Shown here in pieces: positions 25,554 through 38,222 of a stretch of DNA of 64,000 nt. This DNA comes from Ancylostoma caninum. Lineage: Eukaryota; Nematoda; Chromadorea; Rhabditida; Ancylostomatidae. Position numbers and translations under genes: made by a program. The notes under the pieces were generated by a model. The model saw only the letters and a list, made by a program, of their open reading frames with translations. It did no database searches and had not been told where the DNA came from. Location of the stretch: positions 1,080,001 through 1,144,000 of the forward strand of contig JBAJFG010000102.1 in NCBI GenBank assembly GCA_037903475.1, written 5' to 3'. Each line of letters starts with the position of its first letter. Position 1 is the stretch's first letter.

Positions 25554-26764
25554 ATAAGAAGAGGTGGAAAAGAACCAAAGAAAGAGTGAGGAGAAGTCAT
25601 CAAGACCCCATAGAACTCTTAGAGGTCGCAGCAGTTGAGACCGACCCTTGAAATGTCTAATTTTCATTTTAGAAAATGCCAATGAACATCAGAGCTTACA
25701 AGCTCTGTTGTGTCCGCACCTCCACATCGTGTAAGTTGGCGCATCGTTGGAGTCAACGATCACGTCGCGCTACTCTTGCAACACGGAACTTTTTTCTTTA
25801 TATGGGGCTTCCAGTGCCGAAAGCAGACTCCGTCGACCCAGATGGGATGTGAAAATCACTAAAAATATAATTTTTTAATTAAATAATTAACGGAAATATT
25901 TGTAAAGTGATGAAAAAACAATACATTATAAGCCTATATAAGATTTTTATCTTTTTCACAAAGCAATATGAAAAATTTGGCGACCTATTCTTGGGGAGGG
26001 TGTGATCTTCCTTTTTGGGAGCGCACGAACTAGTTTTTACTATTTTTTTCTTTTTTTCGCATTTCTTGAGTTCCCTTATCACTACACGATAACTATTATC
26101 ACGATAACTATTATGAGTCATGAATTTCCTTTTTAAACCCAGAGTCCATTTAATTCCACAATACGAATCCTCTTAGTACTAATCCTTCTCAGTTCATCTT
26201 AGTGAAACCTAAATCTTCCTATCAGTGATTGAAAATGGAATTCTTAGTGTTTGAGGACTACGGATTGCGGACGTCCTCCCGAAGACGCACGCTATTTTTG
26301 CGACACAAAGCTCCAAAGAGGAGAATTTGAACCATTTCTCATGCTCACAAACCAACATCAACGCTGGGCAACATTTTTCTGGAAGTTCCTGGTACCTAAC
26401 ATGTGAATGAATGCAAAGAGGTGTGTGCTAATGCATAGCAAGAATAGAGCACATGCAAAATGAGCCCGCTAAGACCATCTGGTAGGTCAACCTTGGTGTA
26501 GAAGTCTAGGAGAGGCGTTGGAATATCGATTTTCTATGGCTATATGGCATCAATATTTATGTTGGACGGGAAAATTTCACAGGAAAAATTTGGAAATGGG
26601 GCAAAGTACATTCAAATTAGGCCCGCCACATAATGCAAGATCGTTATCCAATGAAAAATGGAAGAGCCATCTGCCATAAAATGCAGAATTAGAAGGAATG
26701 TGAATGGACTGGCTAATGGGAAGCGAAATGGGGAAGAACGCACCCCGAGTTACTATGGTGAATC

Positions 26765-26797
<33 letters not shown>

Positions 26798-27125
26798 TTC
26801 ATTCATTCATTCATTCATTCATTCACTCCATTCATTCATTCGTTCATTCATTCATTCATTCATTCATTCATTCATTCATTCATTCATTCATTCATTCATT
26901 CGTTCTTTCATTCACTCATTCATAGCATTCATCCCATTCATCCATCCATTCATTCATTCATTCGTTCGTTCGTTCGTTCGTTCATTCATTCATTCATTCA
27001 TTCATTCATTCCACTCATCTAATTCATTTATTTATTCATTCATTCACTCCATTCATTCATTCATTCATTCATTCATTCATTCATTCATTCATTCATTCAT
27101 TCATTCATTCATTCATTCATTCATT
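26765..27125. repeat. TTTA/TTCA tetranucleotide microsatellite
   Basis: A (TTTA)n block of about 35 bp passes into about 320 bp of (TTCA)n with scattered substitutions and a TTCG run. The 189-codon Ser-Phe-Ile-His open frame across it is an artefact of the 4 bp period. Confidence 0.97.
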
Positions 27126-27129
27126 TCGT

Positions 27130-28115
27130 CCCTCCCGTTTTTTTTTCTGCATCGTTTTTTCTCTGGTCAATTCATCCACGCCCCTCGGGTGTCCGCCCCA
27201 TATAACAGTTTTGCACTTTTCATATAGGATAGCCTTCCATTTCTCATCTTTCTCCTCCTTTTTTTTCTCTCTTTGCCTTTAACATCCTTTTTAGCTCTTA
27301 CCATTAATTCATGAGAACTCCCCTAACAAATGCAGTTCTTTATCTCCATGCTGAATACATAGTGCTGCATGAAAGCGGCTGAAATTTGATGCTTATTTTT
27401 TGACCATGTAACCGACGTAGCGCCAGATTACAGCCTTTCTAAGCAAGATGACTAGGAAAGAATTGTAAAATTGCAATTACATTGTGCACCAAAGCTGCAA
27501 TAGACCGCTGCTGCCTGGGTAAGTAGCTTTGTAGGGGATCTTAGAAGTAGTCTTGGTGGATTTTATGCTCCCTGGAGTATGGTGTTCCCAGAATCTATAT
27601 TTATTCCCTAATTGACCAGACTTTTACCAGATTATCGGTCCCATAAAAATTGTAATATTGACCATTTGTTGGATTCCATGCCACCCTACCCAAGCGCTAC
27701 GATCTCTACCCGTCGTCACCTCGTCTGCAAATATCTGTGCCCATAAACACACGTGATTTCACTTGCAATTCAATTCAACCGCGGACTAAGCGACAACAAG
27801 GTCCGCGGGTGCGCGGCCGCTTGTTTTTGTCCACCTTTCCCGGGTGGGAAATTCGATTTCGCCGCTGGTCAAATTCGTTTGCAATTCTATCAGAGCGAAT
27901 AAATCGCTGGGGCAATCGTTTCCAGCAAATCACTCTTCGCTAGGACTAACTGCAGATTCCACAACGCATGCGGTTGGATGGGTTTCACTGCTCTATGGAG
28001 CGGGTGAGTGAAATTTCCACTGCTTTGCCCTGTTTTTACAATAGCGCTCAATAAAAACGTGAGTTTCCTTGTGAATTTCTTATATTGTTCTCTGGAAAGG
28101 AAGCGGTTCTACCCG
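27130..28115. other. Stretch without recognised gene
   Basis: I see no supported exon, RNA gene or repeat here. A GC-richer block near 27780-27960 contains an unremarkable open frame without splice borders. Confidence 0.5.
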
Positions 28116-28119
28116 AGAA

Positions 28120-28990
28120 AGTTGAGACATGCATAATTTTATTTAACTCGGGTAACCCATAGGTTTCCCAGGTCTAGGATGCATCAATTGGATTACCCGT
28201 GGTAAGCAATCTAAATGACTAGAAATTACCCTTTACCTGGCACCCGCCAACATGTTTATCTATCCACGACAAGGACCAGGTGCATCATTGAGATCACCAC
28301 GTGTAAAGATGTCAGCGCCCGTGGTAACTATGGGTAAATTTGAAGGATTCTTTACTTTTACCCTCAAAAATGCATGGCAGCCCATGTCATATCCAGCTGC
28401 TACGGAATTCTGGTCATACCTATGGGTATGAGATTACCCATCCTTCCATAAATCCACAGGTTTTCTAGGGCCAGTATGCATCAGTGGGACTACCCATGGT
28501 AAAAGTGTCAGGTCACCTAAATTCACTCTTTACCTGGCGCCCACCAACATATTCACCCAATATCTAGTTTACCTAGGGTAAAGTTGTTAACGCCTGTGGT
28601 AACGATGAGTAAATTTGGAGATTCCTTTAGGCCAACCTCAGTGAGGCATGCCGGCTCATGTCTATGTCCAGCTGCTACCCAATTGTAGTCATATCCACGG
28701 GTATGAGAGTACCCATTTTTCGTAACCCACAGGTTTCTCAGAGCCAAGATGCATCACTGGAACTACCTTTGGTAAAAGTCGGTTTACCCAAATTTTATTT
28801 TGACCCGTCACCCACCAACATGTTTACCCATCATGGAGTTTACCTAGGGTAAAGATCTTGAAGCCGGTGTTATCTACGAGTGAATTTGGGGATTCAATTA
28901 CCCTTTACCTCGCATCAACCATCATGCTTACCCACCATAAAAAACACCTAGGATAATTGTGTTAACGCTCAAAAACAATGCTTAAAATTC
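28120..28990. repeat. Degenerate tandem repeat rich in TTACCC / GGGTAA
   Basis: About three units of 275-300 bp are aligned by the phrase CCA(C)AGGTTT-CNAG-GCATC near 28152, 28450 and 28724, and by CACCC(G/A)CCAACAT-TT. TTACC and GGTAA words occur throughout on both strands, so each unit is rich in short inverted repeats. A diverged single copy appears near 57230-57545. Confidence 0.7.
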
Positions 28991-29499
28991 AGCGAAAGCC
29001 GTTTTTCTGAGCATTTCCCTAAGGAAATTCAAGACGTATTCAAAGTCTAGAAATCCAATCTATGTTTTTATGAAATAGAAAAAAATTTCCCTTCTCTAGG
29101 GGAAAATGGCTGTTGAAAATTGGAAAATTTGGTGAAATTTCGTTACAGGTTTACCGACCCAGAATGCTCTCATCTGCACGTTGTCTGCAAAATCAGATTG
29201 CACTTGCTGCGCAGCGAATGGCTCAAACACCTACATCCATGGCCCATTGCTTTCGTCTTCAAAGGGCACCGTCCCATAATTTGCCCTTTTGATGAGCGTT
29301 TTTCCTGGATTACTTAACCCTAGCGAATCGCTCTCGGTCACCAAAATTGAGGCAGAACAACAGCAGGATTGGTATCTAGGAACATGTGCGTTGCTCTGAT
29401 GTGCTATCGTTTAGGTGTCTTATTACAATCCGGAAAAAGAATCAACTAGTGACGTGACCGAGCCATCGATTCCTGGTAATTCTAGGATTTACGCTCCTG

Positions 29500-30080
29500 C
29501 AGTATGTCTCAGAACACCCAGAATACGTTTTCGACTCACCTTTGCCTCAATACAACTTGCGGACAATCTTTCAGCTAGCAAATCGTTGTCGACAAGATTC
29601 GTCGCAACATGCCATCCAAATACAAGTTGTCAGCAACTTCCTCTCACAGCAACTTGTTGACAAGGAAGGGCCAGAACAAGTTGTCGACTTCTTTCTCGCA
29701 AGAACAACTTGTTAGCAAGCTTTTCAGTTGCACAGGTTGTTGGCAAGTTGTCGCCAACCTTTCAGTCGATCAATATTGACGAGATGGAGCGAAATTCTTC
29801 CACCCGCGTAAAATACGATGCAGCCAATGAGGATATTCCGGTAGTTAACCACTGCACAATTTTAAAAAAAGTGTCTGCTAACAAGTAAATTGCAATTAAT
29901 TCATGTTGTCGACAAGTATTTGCTACCGGCAAGTTGCCATCAAGAAAAGGTGCAAGCAACTTTTTGGCAATATTACCTTTCCTCACTCGGGAAGGGGTGA
30001 AAACAAGTTGTCGAAAAGCATCGGGACCGGCAACTTGTCAGCAAGGTGAGGTGAAAGCAAGTTGTCAACGAGCTTTAGGC
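29500..30080. repeat. Degenerate ACAACTTGTCGACAA-type repeats
   Basis: Words related to CAAGTTGTC and its reverse complement GACAACTTG recur about twenty times at irregular spacing between 29550 and 30075. Both orientations are present, and single words are themselves near-palindromic. No gene is supported across it. Confidence 0.65.
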
Positions 30081-31340
30081 CGAGCTACATAGTTAACAGT
30101 CGGTCAGGTTATAGTATCCTGGATTATAAGCCAGCTCAAATGAGTCCGCCATTGGCTGGATTTGTGCACAAACGCAATCGTCAACAATCTAAGGGTTTTT
30201 CAAATTTCACTGAAAAAATTTGAGGGAATTTGCGGCTCATACAACTACTAACCATCCTTGGTTAATAAAATACCATTTGATGGCATTAGTCTGCCATTCG
30301 TGAATTGAAAACCTATCCACTATAAAAAAGCCGGGAAGTATCAATATTCTAGTATACCTTTATTGATTCCGATACACATTTTCCCCCTATCTCAGCAACT
30401 GATCCTGGCTGATCCTAACTAAGTTCCCCAGCCCTCCTAGACCGAGCATCGCTATTTTTCTGGATGCTCTGGATGTTCTCAGTTGAACTTTCCAGAGCAG
30501 TATGGCCAGACAAATTGTTGATTTTCGATCGCCTCACATAACAACTGAAATCAACGAGGCTTGGAATGGCTAAGTGAATCCGACGGTCATGCGCCTCCTA
30601 GCCCTCTTTTGGTCGTTCATCTGATTGGGTCTATTCGCTTGCGTAAACGAATTTCTCCAAGTCTAAGAGGGCTATTTGTGGATTTTGCGAGGATATTCGG
30701 ACAGGATTTTACCATGAATATACTTGCGCAGTACTTTAGACAAAAGTAAGCCCTTTAGAATTCTCAGATTCCTGAAAAAATGAACTGAAAATGCTGAACA
30801 AACCAAATCTATGAGTTTAGTGTAACGAATGAACCGCTCAGCGCCAAAAAAGCCTAAGCTCACAAATTCCAGAAAAAAATCATTAGATTTTTGTTTTGCT
30901 GGCTCTGAATGGGGGTCTCGTGATGGATTTTCTTGATATAAGCGATGCTTTCGCAAGAACTCGAGCATGGTTCGTTCTGGAGCGGGTGGGAGGGGCAGAG
31001 GAGGGGGGAGGGACTAGTTCATAGGGGGAGGAACCCCGGTCATATGAATGAGCGAGGAAAATTTGATGAAATCAAATAATTTGGTCAGATGTTTTTCGCT
31101 CACTTGCTAGGTTCTCCTCTCTCCATTTAGGGTCGACCAGATCCATAAAATGGTTTGGAAAACACCCTCGCAGGCAGGACAGATGGTGTTTCCTTTTTTT
31201 TAAGTACAGAATTTCTTGAAAATTAATTTGAAGGCTGGGAATACTAAAATCTCACAAAACCATTGCCAGATACACTTTTTCTGCAGCGAAAATGGTAAAA
31301 TTTCAGTGTTTCTTGGGTATTCTTGGGTGTAGAGTATTGT
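30080..31340. other. Stretch without recognised gene
   Basis: Only short open frames without splice borders occur. I see nothing supportable. Confidence 0.5.
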
Positions 31341-31984
31341 ACAGTCGGGTCAGGCAGCCACTGCAAATGGGCGCCGGCAGGCGCCGGCCGCAGCCACCCT
31401 CCGGCGCACCGGTATTAATGAGCTACAAATCACTCGAGCTTGGGAGAAAAATACAATTTTAGTCCATAGTAGACAGAGTGCAGTGGATATGTTAAGGCTA
31501 TAAAGCAGGTGACCATTTTCACAACTTTCACGTTTTTTCATTTTTGTGATTTTCATGGGGAAAGATTTCTGAATACACAATACACTGCTTCGTGAATACA
31601 AAAATGGCCGTTATTCTTCTATAGATGGACACCGTACTTCAGTTATCCCATCTGAATAATAAAGCTCATCCAATTCGGGATCCTCAGAAATAATTGAAAT
31701 CCGTATAAATTGTTCCATATCCATTGCGAAGTAGTTCTACCGCTGTCATTTATCTTTCGTGGAGCAGTCCTTTACGGCGGAGTTACTCTCTCCCGGTTTC
31801 GCTCAACTTTGAAAAAGTGGTTTTTCACTATTACTTACACTATTACTATTACTTACACTTACACTTATCGTAGTTTATCTTCGAAATTTATGCAAAACGT
31901 TGCCGGATGCCTTCCTGGACTACCCGAAGGAGATCACGGGGGACGTTTCAAGCAGTGAACCCCAAACACTGCGATACTTAACTC

Positions 31985-32062
31985 TGGATCTCCAACGGAG
32001 TGGAACCAGCGATAGGGACAGATTGCAATCTGCCGCTCAAACCACTGAGCCATCCGGGCTAC
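31985..32062 (-). other. tRNA-like segment 1 inside the TIR element
   Basis: On the minus strand it begins GTAGCCCGGATGGCTCAGTGG, with an A box, and shows a B-box-like GCTGGTTCCACTCC. The arms do not fold into a full tRNA. It is best read as the head of an old SINE trapped in the element. Confidence 0.5.
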
Positions 32063-32130
32063 TTTTTATGTAGGAGTTTCATAGATAATTGCAGTAGCCG
32101 TAGGCAGCATACTATATGTATTTGCAAAAC

Positions 32131-32210
32131 GGGGGCACAGGGCAGGACTCGATCCCCTGACCACCACAATGTCACCACACATCCGCTCAACCCACTGAGC
32201 TATGCGCGCA
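32131..32210 (-). other. tRNA-like segment 2 inside the TIR element
   Basis: On the minus strand it reads GCGCATAGCTCAGTGGGTTG with an A box and GGGATCGAGTCC as a B box, and it is related to segment 1. It is followed by a second copy of the same downstream tail, so the pair looks like a tandem SINE dimer. Confidence 0.5.
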
Positions 32211-32875
32211 CGCGATGCAACATACAAATGGTGTCCACTATTACCTACACTTGCACTTATCGCAGTTTATCTTAGAAATTTAGGTGAAAAGAGAGTTGGG
32301 TGGGGCCACTCCTGTGAAGCCTAAGCCTAAGCCTTAAACTCATTCTTAAGCATAGGGTTAGGCTTATCTACTCTGTCTACTATGGACTAAAATTGTATTT
32401 TCTTCGCTTTCTCCCAAGCTCGAGTGATTTATACATAGCTCAGTAATACCGGGGCGCCGGAGGGTGGCGGCGGCCGGCGCCCGCCGGCGCCCAATTTGCA
32501 GTGGCTGCCGGACCCGACTGTAGCTTGAGTGAGAAGCGCGGTCGACCTGCGCGATTGGTCAGTTAGACGAATTGACCAATTGCAGAGCTGGGCGGCACCA
32601 CACCCGCCTCTCTTCCCCTCCTTTTTCCCCTCACCATCTCTTTCCAGGAATAACGCTACACAATCACAATTTTCTAAGCAGAGGTCCATAGACCCGCTGG
32701 GATCTCTTTGAACACGCCCATTTCTCCCCCTGCGATTGGCCGGTTGAAAGGATTGGCCAATCACAGAGCTGAGCCAGATCACATTTTCAGGAATTACGCT
32801 GTACACATAGGATTTTCCCAGGAAATCCACCACGATCATTTTAGACCCGCCCATTTCCCACTCTTCTAGTCAGGA

Positions 32876-32879
32876 TCAT

Positions 32880-32922
<43 letters not shown>

Positions 32923-32925
32923 TTA
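32876..32925. repeat. (TTTA)n microsatellite
   Basis: About twelve perfect TTTA units lie just outside the right end of the 1.18 kb element. Confidence 0.95.
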
Positions 32926-32926
32926 C

Positions 32927-35900
32927 ATGAACAACTGATGCGAGGGAAATTGGCACAGTTATACTATGTACAATATACTTTTAATGCAAAATTATGGCAT
33001 GTTACTACAAAAACATATATCACCCTGTCATGATGGAGCCAAGCCCCATCGCTACTCCATTACCCAATTAGGCCCTCAATTCCATCTAGGCGCACGTTAA
33101 AGAGCGCTCATTTAGCCTGAGAGTAACTGATTATCCGTGGAGCGCAGATGTTTGAACACCCTGTATGACGCGTGCGCCACGTCTGAAAATTGAGGAAGTT
33201 AGCCGGAACTACGCCAGAGTGCTCTCGGATCGGCTGCTACTCCCTTGCAACGAAACACATAGCGAGTAGACCCTCAGTGATGCTGATTGAATTATGCCTT
33301 TTGCATAGTGAATATCACAGCTGCCACAGCAAAACATCCCCACATTGTTTTCGGTTGCTGCTCGTCGTTCATCTGCTCTGGGTAGCAGAATCCAAGCCAT
33401 CCATCCGTCCATTCATTCATCCGTTTGTTTTTCTGACCACTGCACACGTTCAGCGGCGACGAGTTGTCAGCCATATTTATTCGCGAGTCGTCAGTTTTGG
33501 AACATTTTAGACGTGGGGATTCTCTCTAGGAAAATCTCTTGGGCTCCGAAAACTACATATAGTTTTGACAGAGGGGTGAACATTCGACCTCGAGTATTCG
33601 AAATGAACAAGAGAGAAAGCAACACAGCCATTCAGGAAATATTTGAAGTTCCATAAGCCTTTCTTGCTTTTGAGTATTCGAACGTTTGGATGAGCTCCGA
33701 AATTGTGACTGAATGAACCAATTTATTTTTTTACTAGATCGTATTTATAACTAGAAGCTCAAATATTTTCTGGAGCCGAGATTTCCATTCGGGACCCATG
33801 AAACTGAAGTTCTGTGTACTTCTACTAAGAGCTGGACAATATGTGTAAGAGGACGAGCTAATCATAAACGTTAGGAATTGTATGAGCACATTTGTTCACC
33901 TGTGTATTTTCTATCTATTTTCTTACACTATATATGTGTTTTTAATGCAATTCGAAATTATAGGAATTTGACCCATTCGAATTTTTTTGAATAGTTGATA
34001 TTTCGAGTCACTCGATTTTCGAGTTTTTGAGAGCTCGATTTTTCGAATGAATCGATTTTATCGATCGGCTTTGTCCAAGGAATCCATGTTTCAAATCACA
34101 AGAGACTCGGTTCATTGGAAACTCGACTCAATTACACTAGGTCATGCCAGACGCCTAATGCACTACTTGAGAGCTATGTACATAAACCTGCTCCAATACC
34201 AATCCGTAGACTGGACACGAATCTCATCCTTGGTGTTGTTATAGCCTTAATTTTTGCCTTTTTTGGGGCGCATCTGATTTTTTGAACTTTTGAACGCTCA
34301 GTTAGACTTGGACTGTCGCACTAGGCTTCTTTTAGGGTAATTTTCCATGACATGAATTTTCGTGCAGTCAAAGTTATCGATTTTTGGAATCATAACTAAC
34401 ACGGGTTTGTTTTTCGTTTATATAATTTCCATGCATTTCTTCTATTTTTAGTCATTTGCAGAACAAACATCATAGATTCAAATTTCATTAAGTGATTCGA
34501 CTTATTTATGATTCGAAAGCATTTAGCTGAACCCTGAATCTGTAGCCGATTTCTGAAAGACCACCTGAACTCTGTAAGCGCAGCGGAAGCAGAAGTTCCT
34601 AAGGCTCCGCCCATTATGATAGTTTACATTTCCCAGAGGTGGTAATTAAGGAAGCTATCATTAGCTAAGTAAGAGAATTTTTCATTGCAGAAACGGCAGC
34701 TATCCCTTATTTTGAAATAAATTTTCTGGATGGGCGGAGCTTGCCAACGAAATTACGACATTGAGCACAGACCCTTGCTAGAACGAGCACACATGTTTCA
34801 GCTTTGGTCATCGTTTCATCTTCTTTTTTTTCTAGTAACTTCTTTATGAAATGCTTCTTTCTGGAGGAACTTTTCGCTTATTCTTATTTCGCTTCGTTTT
34901 TTTTTGTTTTTTTTTTTTGCCTTCTTATTCAGCTTCTCGTTGGTTACGCATCTTTGATGAGATTTAATGGCATTTTTTAGTATGAATACAGCTATACCCA
35001 TCTCATTTTTGCTTTGAAGCGGATGCCAACACCATCATTACCGAATTTCCTGGGAAATCTAGGGAACCCACTTCTCCAACTTCTTCCCGCAAGAGAGAGA
35101 TCGACCAGAGGTTCTCCTCCTCTTTCCCTGATATCCTCTCAATGAAACATGAAATTCTAGGATTTTAAAAAATATAAAGTGTCACATGATCCCCATGTGC
35201 TCTGGTCTTTGAACCTGGGCAAAGCCGTGAATCTTATTATTTATATTATATTTGTAACTTATATTTAGTGTCACGTGATCAACATTCCTTACTAAATAAT
35301 ACTTATATATGACATGTGATATAATATAGCCCCTCATAGACTCCGCCCAAATGGAGACCTGGAAATCCAAACTGGTGATCCTGTCCTTTCGTCTTTCTCC
35401 TCACTGCGACTCAGCAAAAACTAATCCCTCCAGAGAAAGTGGGCGTGTTTTCGAATAAAAATAAGCTGTCGCTGACGGATTTTCTAATCCCGGAATCACA
35501 ACAGTGGCCTGCAGAACATTCAGAAATCAGCTTTGTTGCTCTAGATTCTTTAACACGTATTAATAATATTGATATTGCAGTTTTTTCTGCGTTTTTAATA
35601 TTACATACTATATTTATTCACTTCAGACGTGGATTAAGGTCATACGTACCTTTACACCAGCTCGAAATTTTTGCAGAGGGAACATTTTCAGCCGCCTACG
35701 CTTTTTCCGGAAAACTTCCTCCTCATCATTTTTCGTGGATCGATCCTTATGACTTCTATGGGGTAGGACATGGTGAATGTTTTCCAGTTGACCTACTCAT
35801 CTCCAAGATATGAAAACTCGTTGGTGAAGTGGATGGTGCCAATTCGTTCCATGCAGGCGAACTTCTTCATATGGTCATCTATCACAAAATTTTCTGGAAG

Positions 35901-37000
35901 AATTTCCTGTTGTTTTTTGAAACAAAGATTTGTGAGTGTACTCTGGACCATACTGTTACATTGCCCAGCCAAAATGCTATCCAGCCTTACCATTATCCTC
36001 TTGTTTATGGTAGTTTTTCTGATTTTAGTGCCCATGAAGTAACCATGCGACGCGGACAGCTGATTTTCACATGATATCCCCATCCTTCCATCATTCTTTT
36101 CTCTCTTTTCTTTTCGCTATTCCACCAAATGAATGTTGTAGAGAGCTTAGTTGTGCAGGATGTTGATGAGGTGAATTTTTTCTTCACTGAACATCTAAAA
36201 CACCACATAATTACCCTCGTTTGCAGAATTTTTTTCTGGCCACGCCCCTTTTTGGTCTTTTTGTTTGCCGCCGAAGGAGATTGATGATGCTGTCGCTGCC
36301 TTATATATAATACCCCGCCATACCTAAGACCAATGAATTACGCAGTCTTTTATGACTTCCAATGACAAATGTGACATGAACTTTTTCACTTAATTATACC
36401 CCTTCAAACAAATTACCATCCGTTTTCTTTTACTGGTTACGACCTGACACGCCCACTATTCAATCATTTCCCATTGGATTGGCAAAATTGTCCAGATCGA
36501 TTCCTGGCTGAGAGGGTAGAACGCTTCAGCCGAACATGCCCGACTCCGCACTGAGCTCTCGTTTTCAACTCGGTGTCCGGCTCGGATTTCAGGACGAGCA
36601 GTGGATCTGTCGGATGTGCTAGGATTACTTCCCTCACCTATTTCTCTTATCCTATCCTTTTTACGGACACTTTATGCTCTGTTGGCCGCTTTGATTCTAC
36701 ATCGGTGGCTCAAATTGCTGTAAAAAACTGTGAGACATGCGAAAAGTAGAGATATGCAAGAAAGTGGGCGGAGCTTATTCTGAATTTGAGCGCGGCTCAG
36801 CAAGAATGTCATAGGGGTCATTGCCCTGTATTTTCAAAAATGCACAGTTTCCCGGATTTTCGTCTAGAATTTATATTCAAATCACTTTGGTGGAATTGCC
36901 TTAGCAATTCTCATCTTTTCAGCCTATTTTTTCATTTCTTCTGTTTTTTTACTTTCACTTCGAAACTTCAATTGTCCACGGCAAAGTATATAAAAAGTAG
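32927..37000. other. Stretch without a convincing gene
   Basis: There are TTCGA-rich simple sequences near 33960-34060. An open frame of 124 codons at 35439-35813 (+) overlaps a minus-strand frame whose end (about 35793-35900) reads IHFTNEFSYLGDE, faintly like the YLG block of non-LTR reverse transcriptases. Neither is strong enough to call. Confidence 0.4.
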
Positions 37001-37011
37001 TATTGAGAACC

Positions 37012-37040
37012 CTGAAGAAAGTTGTCGTAACAAAGAAACG
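37012..37040 (+). other. Hammerhead-type core remnant (possible Penelope fragment)
   Basis: CTGAAGA at 37012-37018 and GAAACG at 37035-37040 bracket a small stem GTTG/TAAC, the spacing of a minimal hammerhead stem II. Penelope-like elements often carry such minimal motifs. No RT is nearby, so this could be a 3' fragment or chance. Confidence 0.3.
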
Positions 37041-38036
37041 TGTCCAAAAGTGTTTTCAAAGCAGCATGAGTAAAGAAAGCAAAAAAGAAATTCAGAAAGT
37101 CCTCGAAAAATGGAAACGTAGTAGAAAGAGTGAAGTTGCCCAGTAATCCTTAGTTTTTTTCCTCCTCCTCAGTTTTTTCTTTTATGCCCTTTGTTTTTTT
37201 TTCGTTTAAACTTGTACAACACTCCGAAAAGCTTCATTTTTCCTTTGTATTTTCTCACATTTTTCTTTTCTTCTTCTCTCTTCCCGCTGGAATAAAAAAA
37301 AACCTGGCTCCGTTCTATTTCCCGAGTCCCAAAAATTCACTGAGTTGCATTTGGGAGTTGGAAAAAAAATTAGAAATCTTGTAAATCTTTTCCAAATTAC
37401 GGACTTTCACATCTAATATTAAGGTTGTACCCAGAAATGTAAGGAAAAAACCATAAAGAGCTAATTAGAGATATTAAACCAGAATAATGACCGGTTAATG
37501 ATATAAAAAGCTTATTGAATTGGCAAGTATCAAAAGTATTGTCATCAAAGTGGGCACAAAATTGAATTTAATTAAATTGAATTGAAATAAGTCAAATTAA
37601 TTTAAATTAAAAGGGTAGAATTAGATTGCGAAAGCTCTCATCGCTTAGAACTTGCTGGTGAGAACTGTTTCCACACACTTCGATCCAGTTAGCAAGAAAT
37701 GTTCCCCGTTAGGAATCGGTCACATATATTTTTTACGTGGTCACATTTGAAAGGGCATAGTGCATTACTGAGCTTAGAAACCACAAAATTTACACATCTT
37801 GTCAATATATGCCTTTGTTCTTTCGCTCTCTGTACTCTCTCACATCTACATTCTCACTGCTGTCACGCTCATCTGTACTCTGGCTTCTGGAGAACAGTTC
37901 TCGCATTGTGATCATTAATCGCTTAATGTGTTCTTCGCTCAGATTCTAGATTTCTTACAACTAAATGCTATAATTACCAGCTTCTGCAAGTTTCCCATGT
38001 GGTTTTCTAGAACTCATTGTCCTTTAGACACTAATT

Positions 38037-38222
38037 ATGCCCCTATTTATAGTGTTGCCCTTGCTTGTTCTTGGAAAACACATCAATTTCAAGGAGTTAG
38101 TGGACGCGGGCGCTGCCAGTGCTGGCGCTCGTTTCCCACGACAGAAGATGAATTATTCGCTTAGAGCAATGCCATTGCACTGCTGGGTTCCTTTTACAAA
38201 TGGCATGGGTGGACCCGTTTAG
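38037..38222 (+). CDS. Possible small secreted peptide, 61 residues
   Basis: The frame starts MPLFIVLPLLVLG, a hydrophobic signal-peptide-like N-terminus, continues with a polar middle and ends HCWVPFTNGMGGPV. An upstream TTTTCTAG acceptor (about 38009) could serve cis or SL trans-splicing. No dibasic processing sites are visible and only one Cys is present, so a neuropeptide role is not shown. Codon use is reasonable. No family is recognised, and it may be a chance ORF. Confidence 0.25.
   Translation: MPLFIVLPLLVLGKHINFKELVDAGAASAGARFPRQKMNYSLRAMPLHCWVPFTNGMGGPV

Larger units (their letters stand above)
31342..32520. mobile_element. 1.18 kb DNA transposon with ~170 bp terminal inverted repeats, TA target sites
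   Basis: Both ends begin CAGTCGGGTC(A/C)GGCAGCCA and are flanked by TA (31340-31341, 32521-32522), as for Tc1/mariner. The inverted repeats extend about 170 bp, through a GC-rich GCGCCGG block to GACTAAAATTGTATTTT and GTCTACTATGG. No transposase is encoded. The interior holds two partially duplicated segments, each with a tRNA-like part (31985-32062, 32131-32210) and a shared ACACTTATCG(T/C)AGTTTATCTT tail. Confidence 0.88.

Noticed and set aside
26658..27227. 189-codon Ser-Phe-Ile-His ORF
   Set aside because: Product of the TTCA/TTTA microsatellite. The same pattern recurs at 58396 and 63301.
35793..36083. Non-LTR reverse transcriptase remnant on the minus strand
   Set aside because: Only a short FSYLGD resemblance; no catalytic motif or further homology visible.
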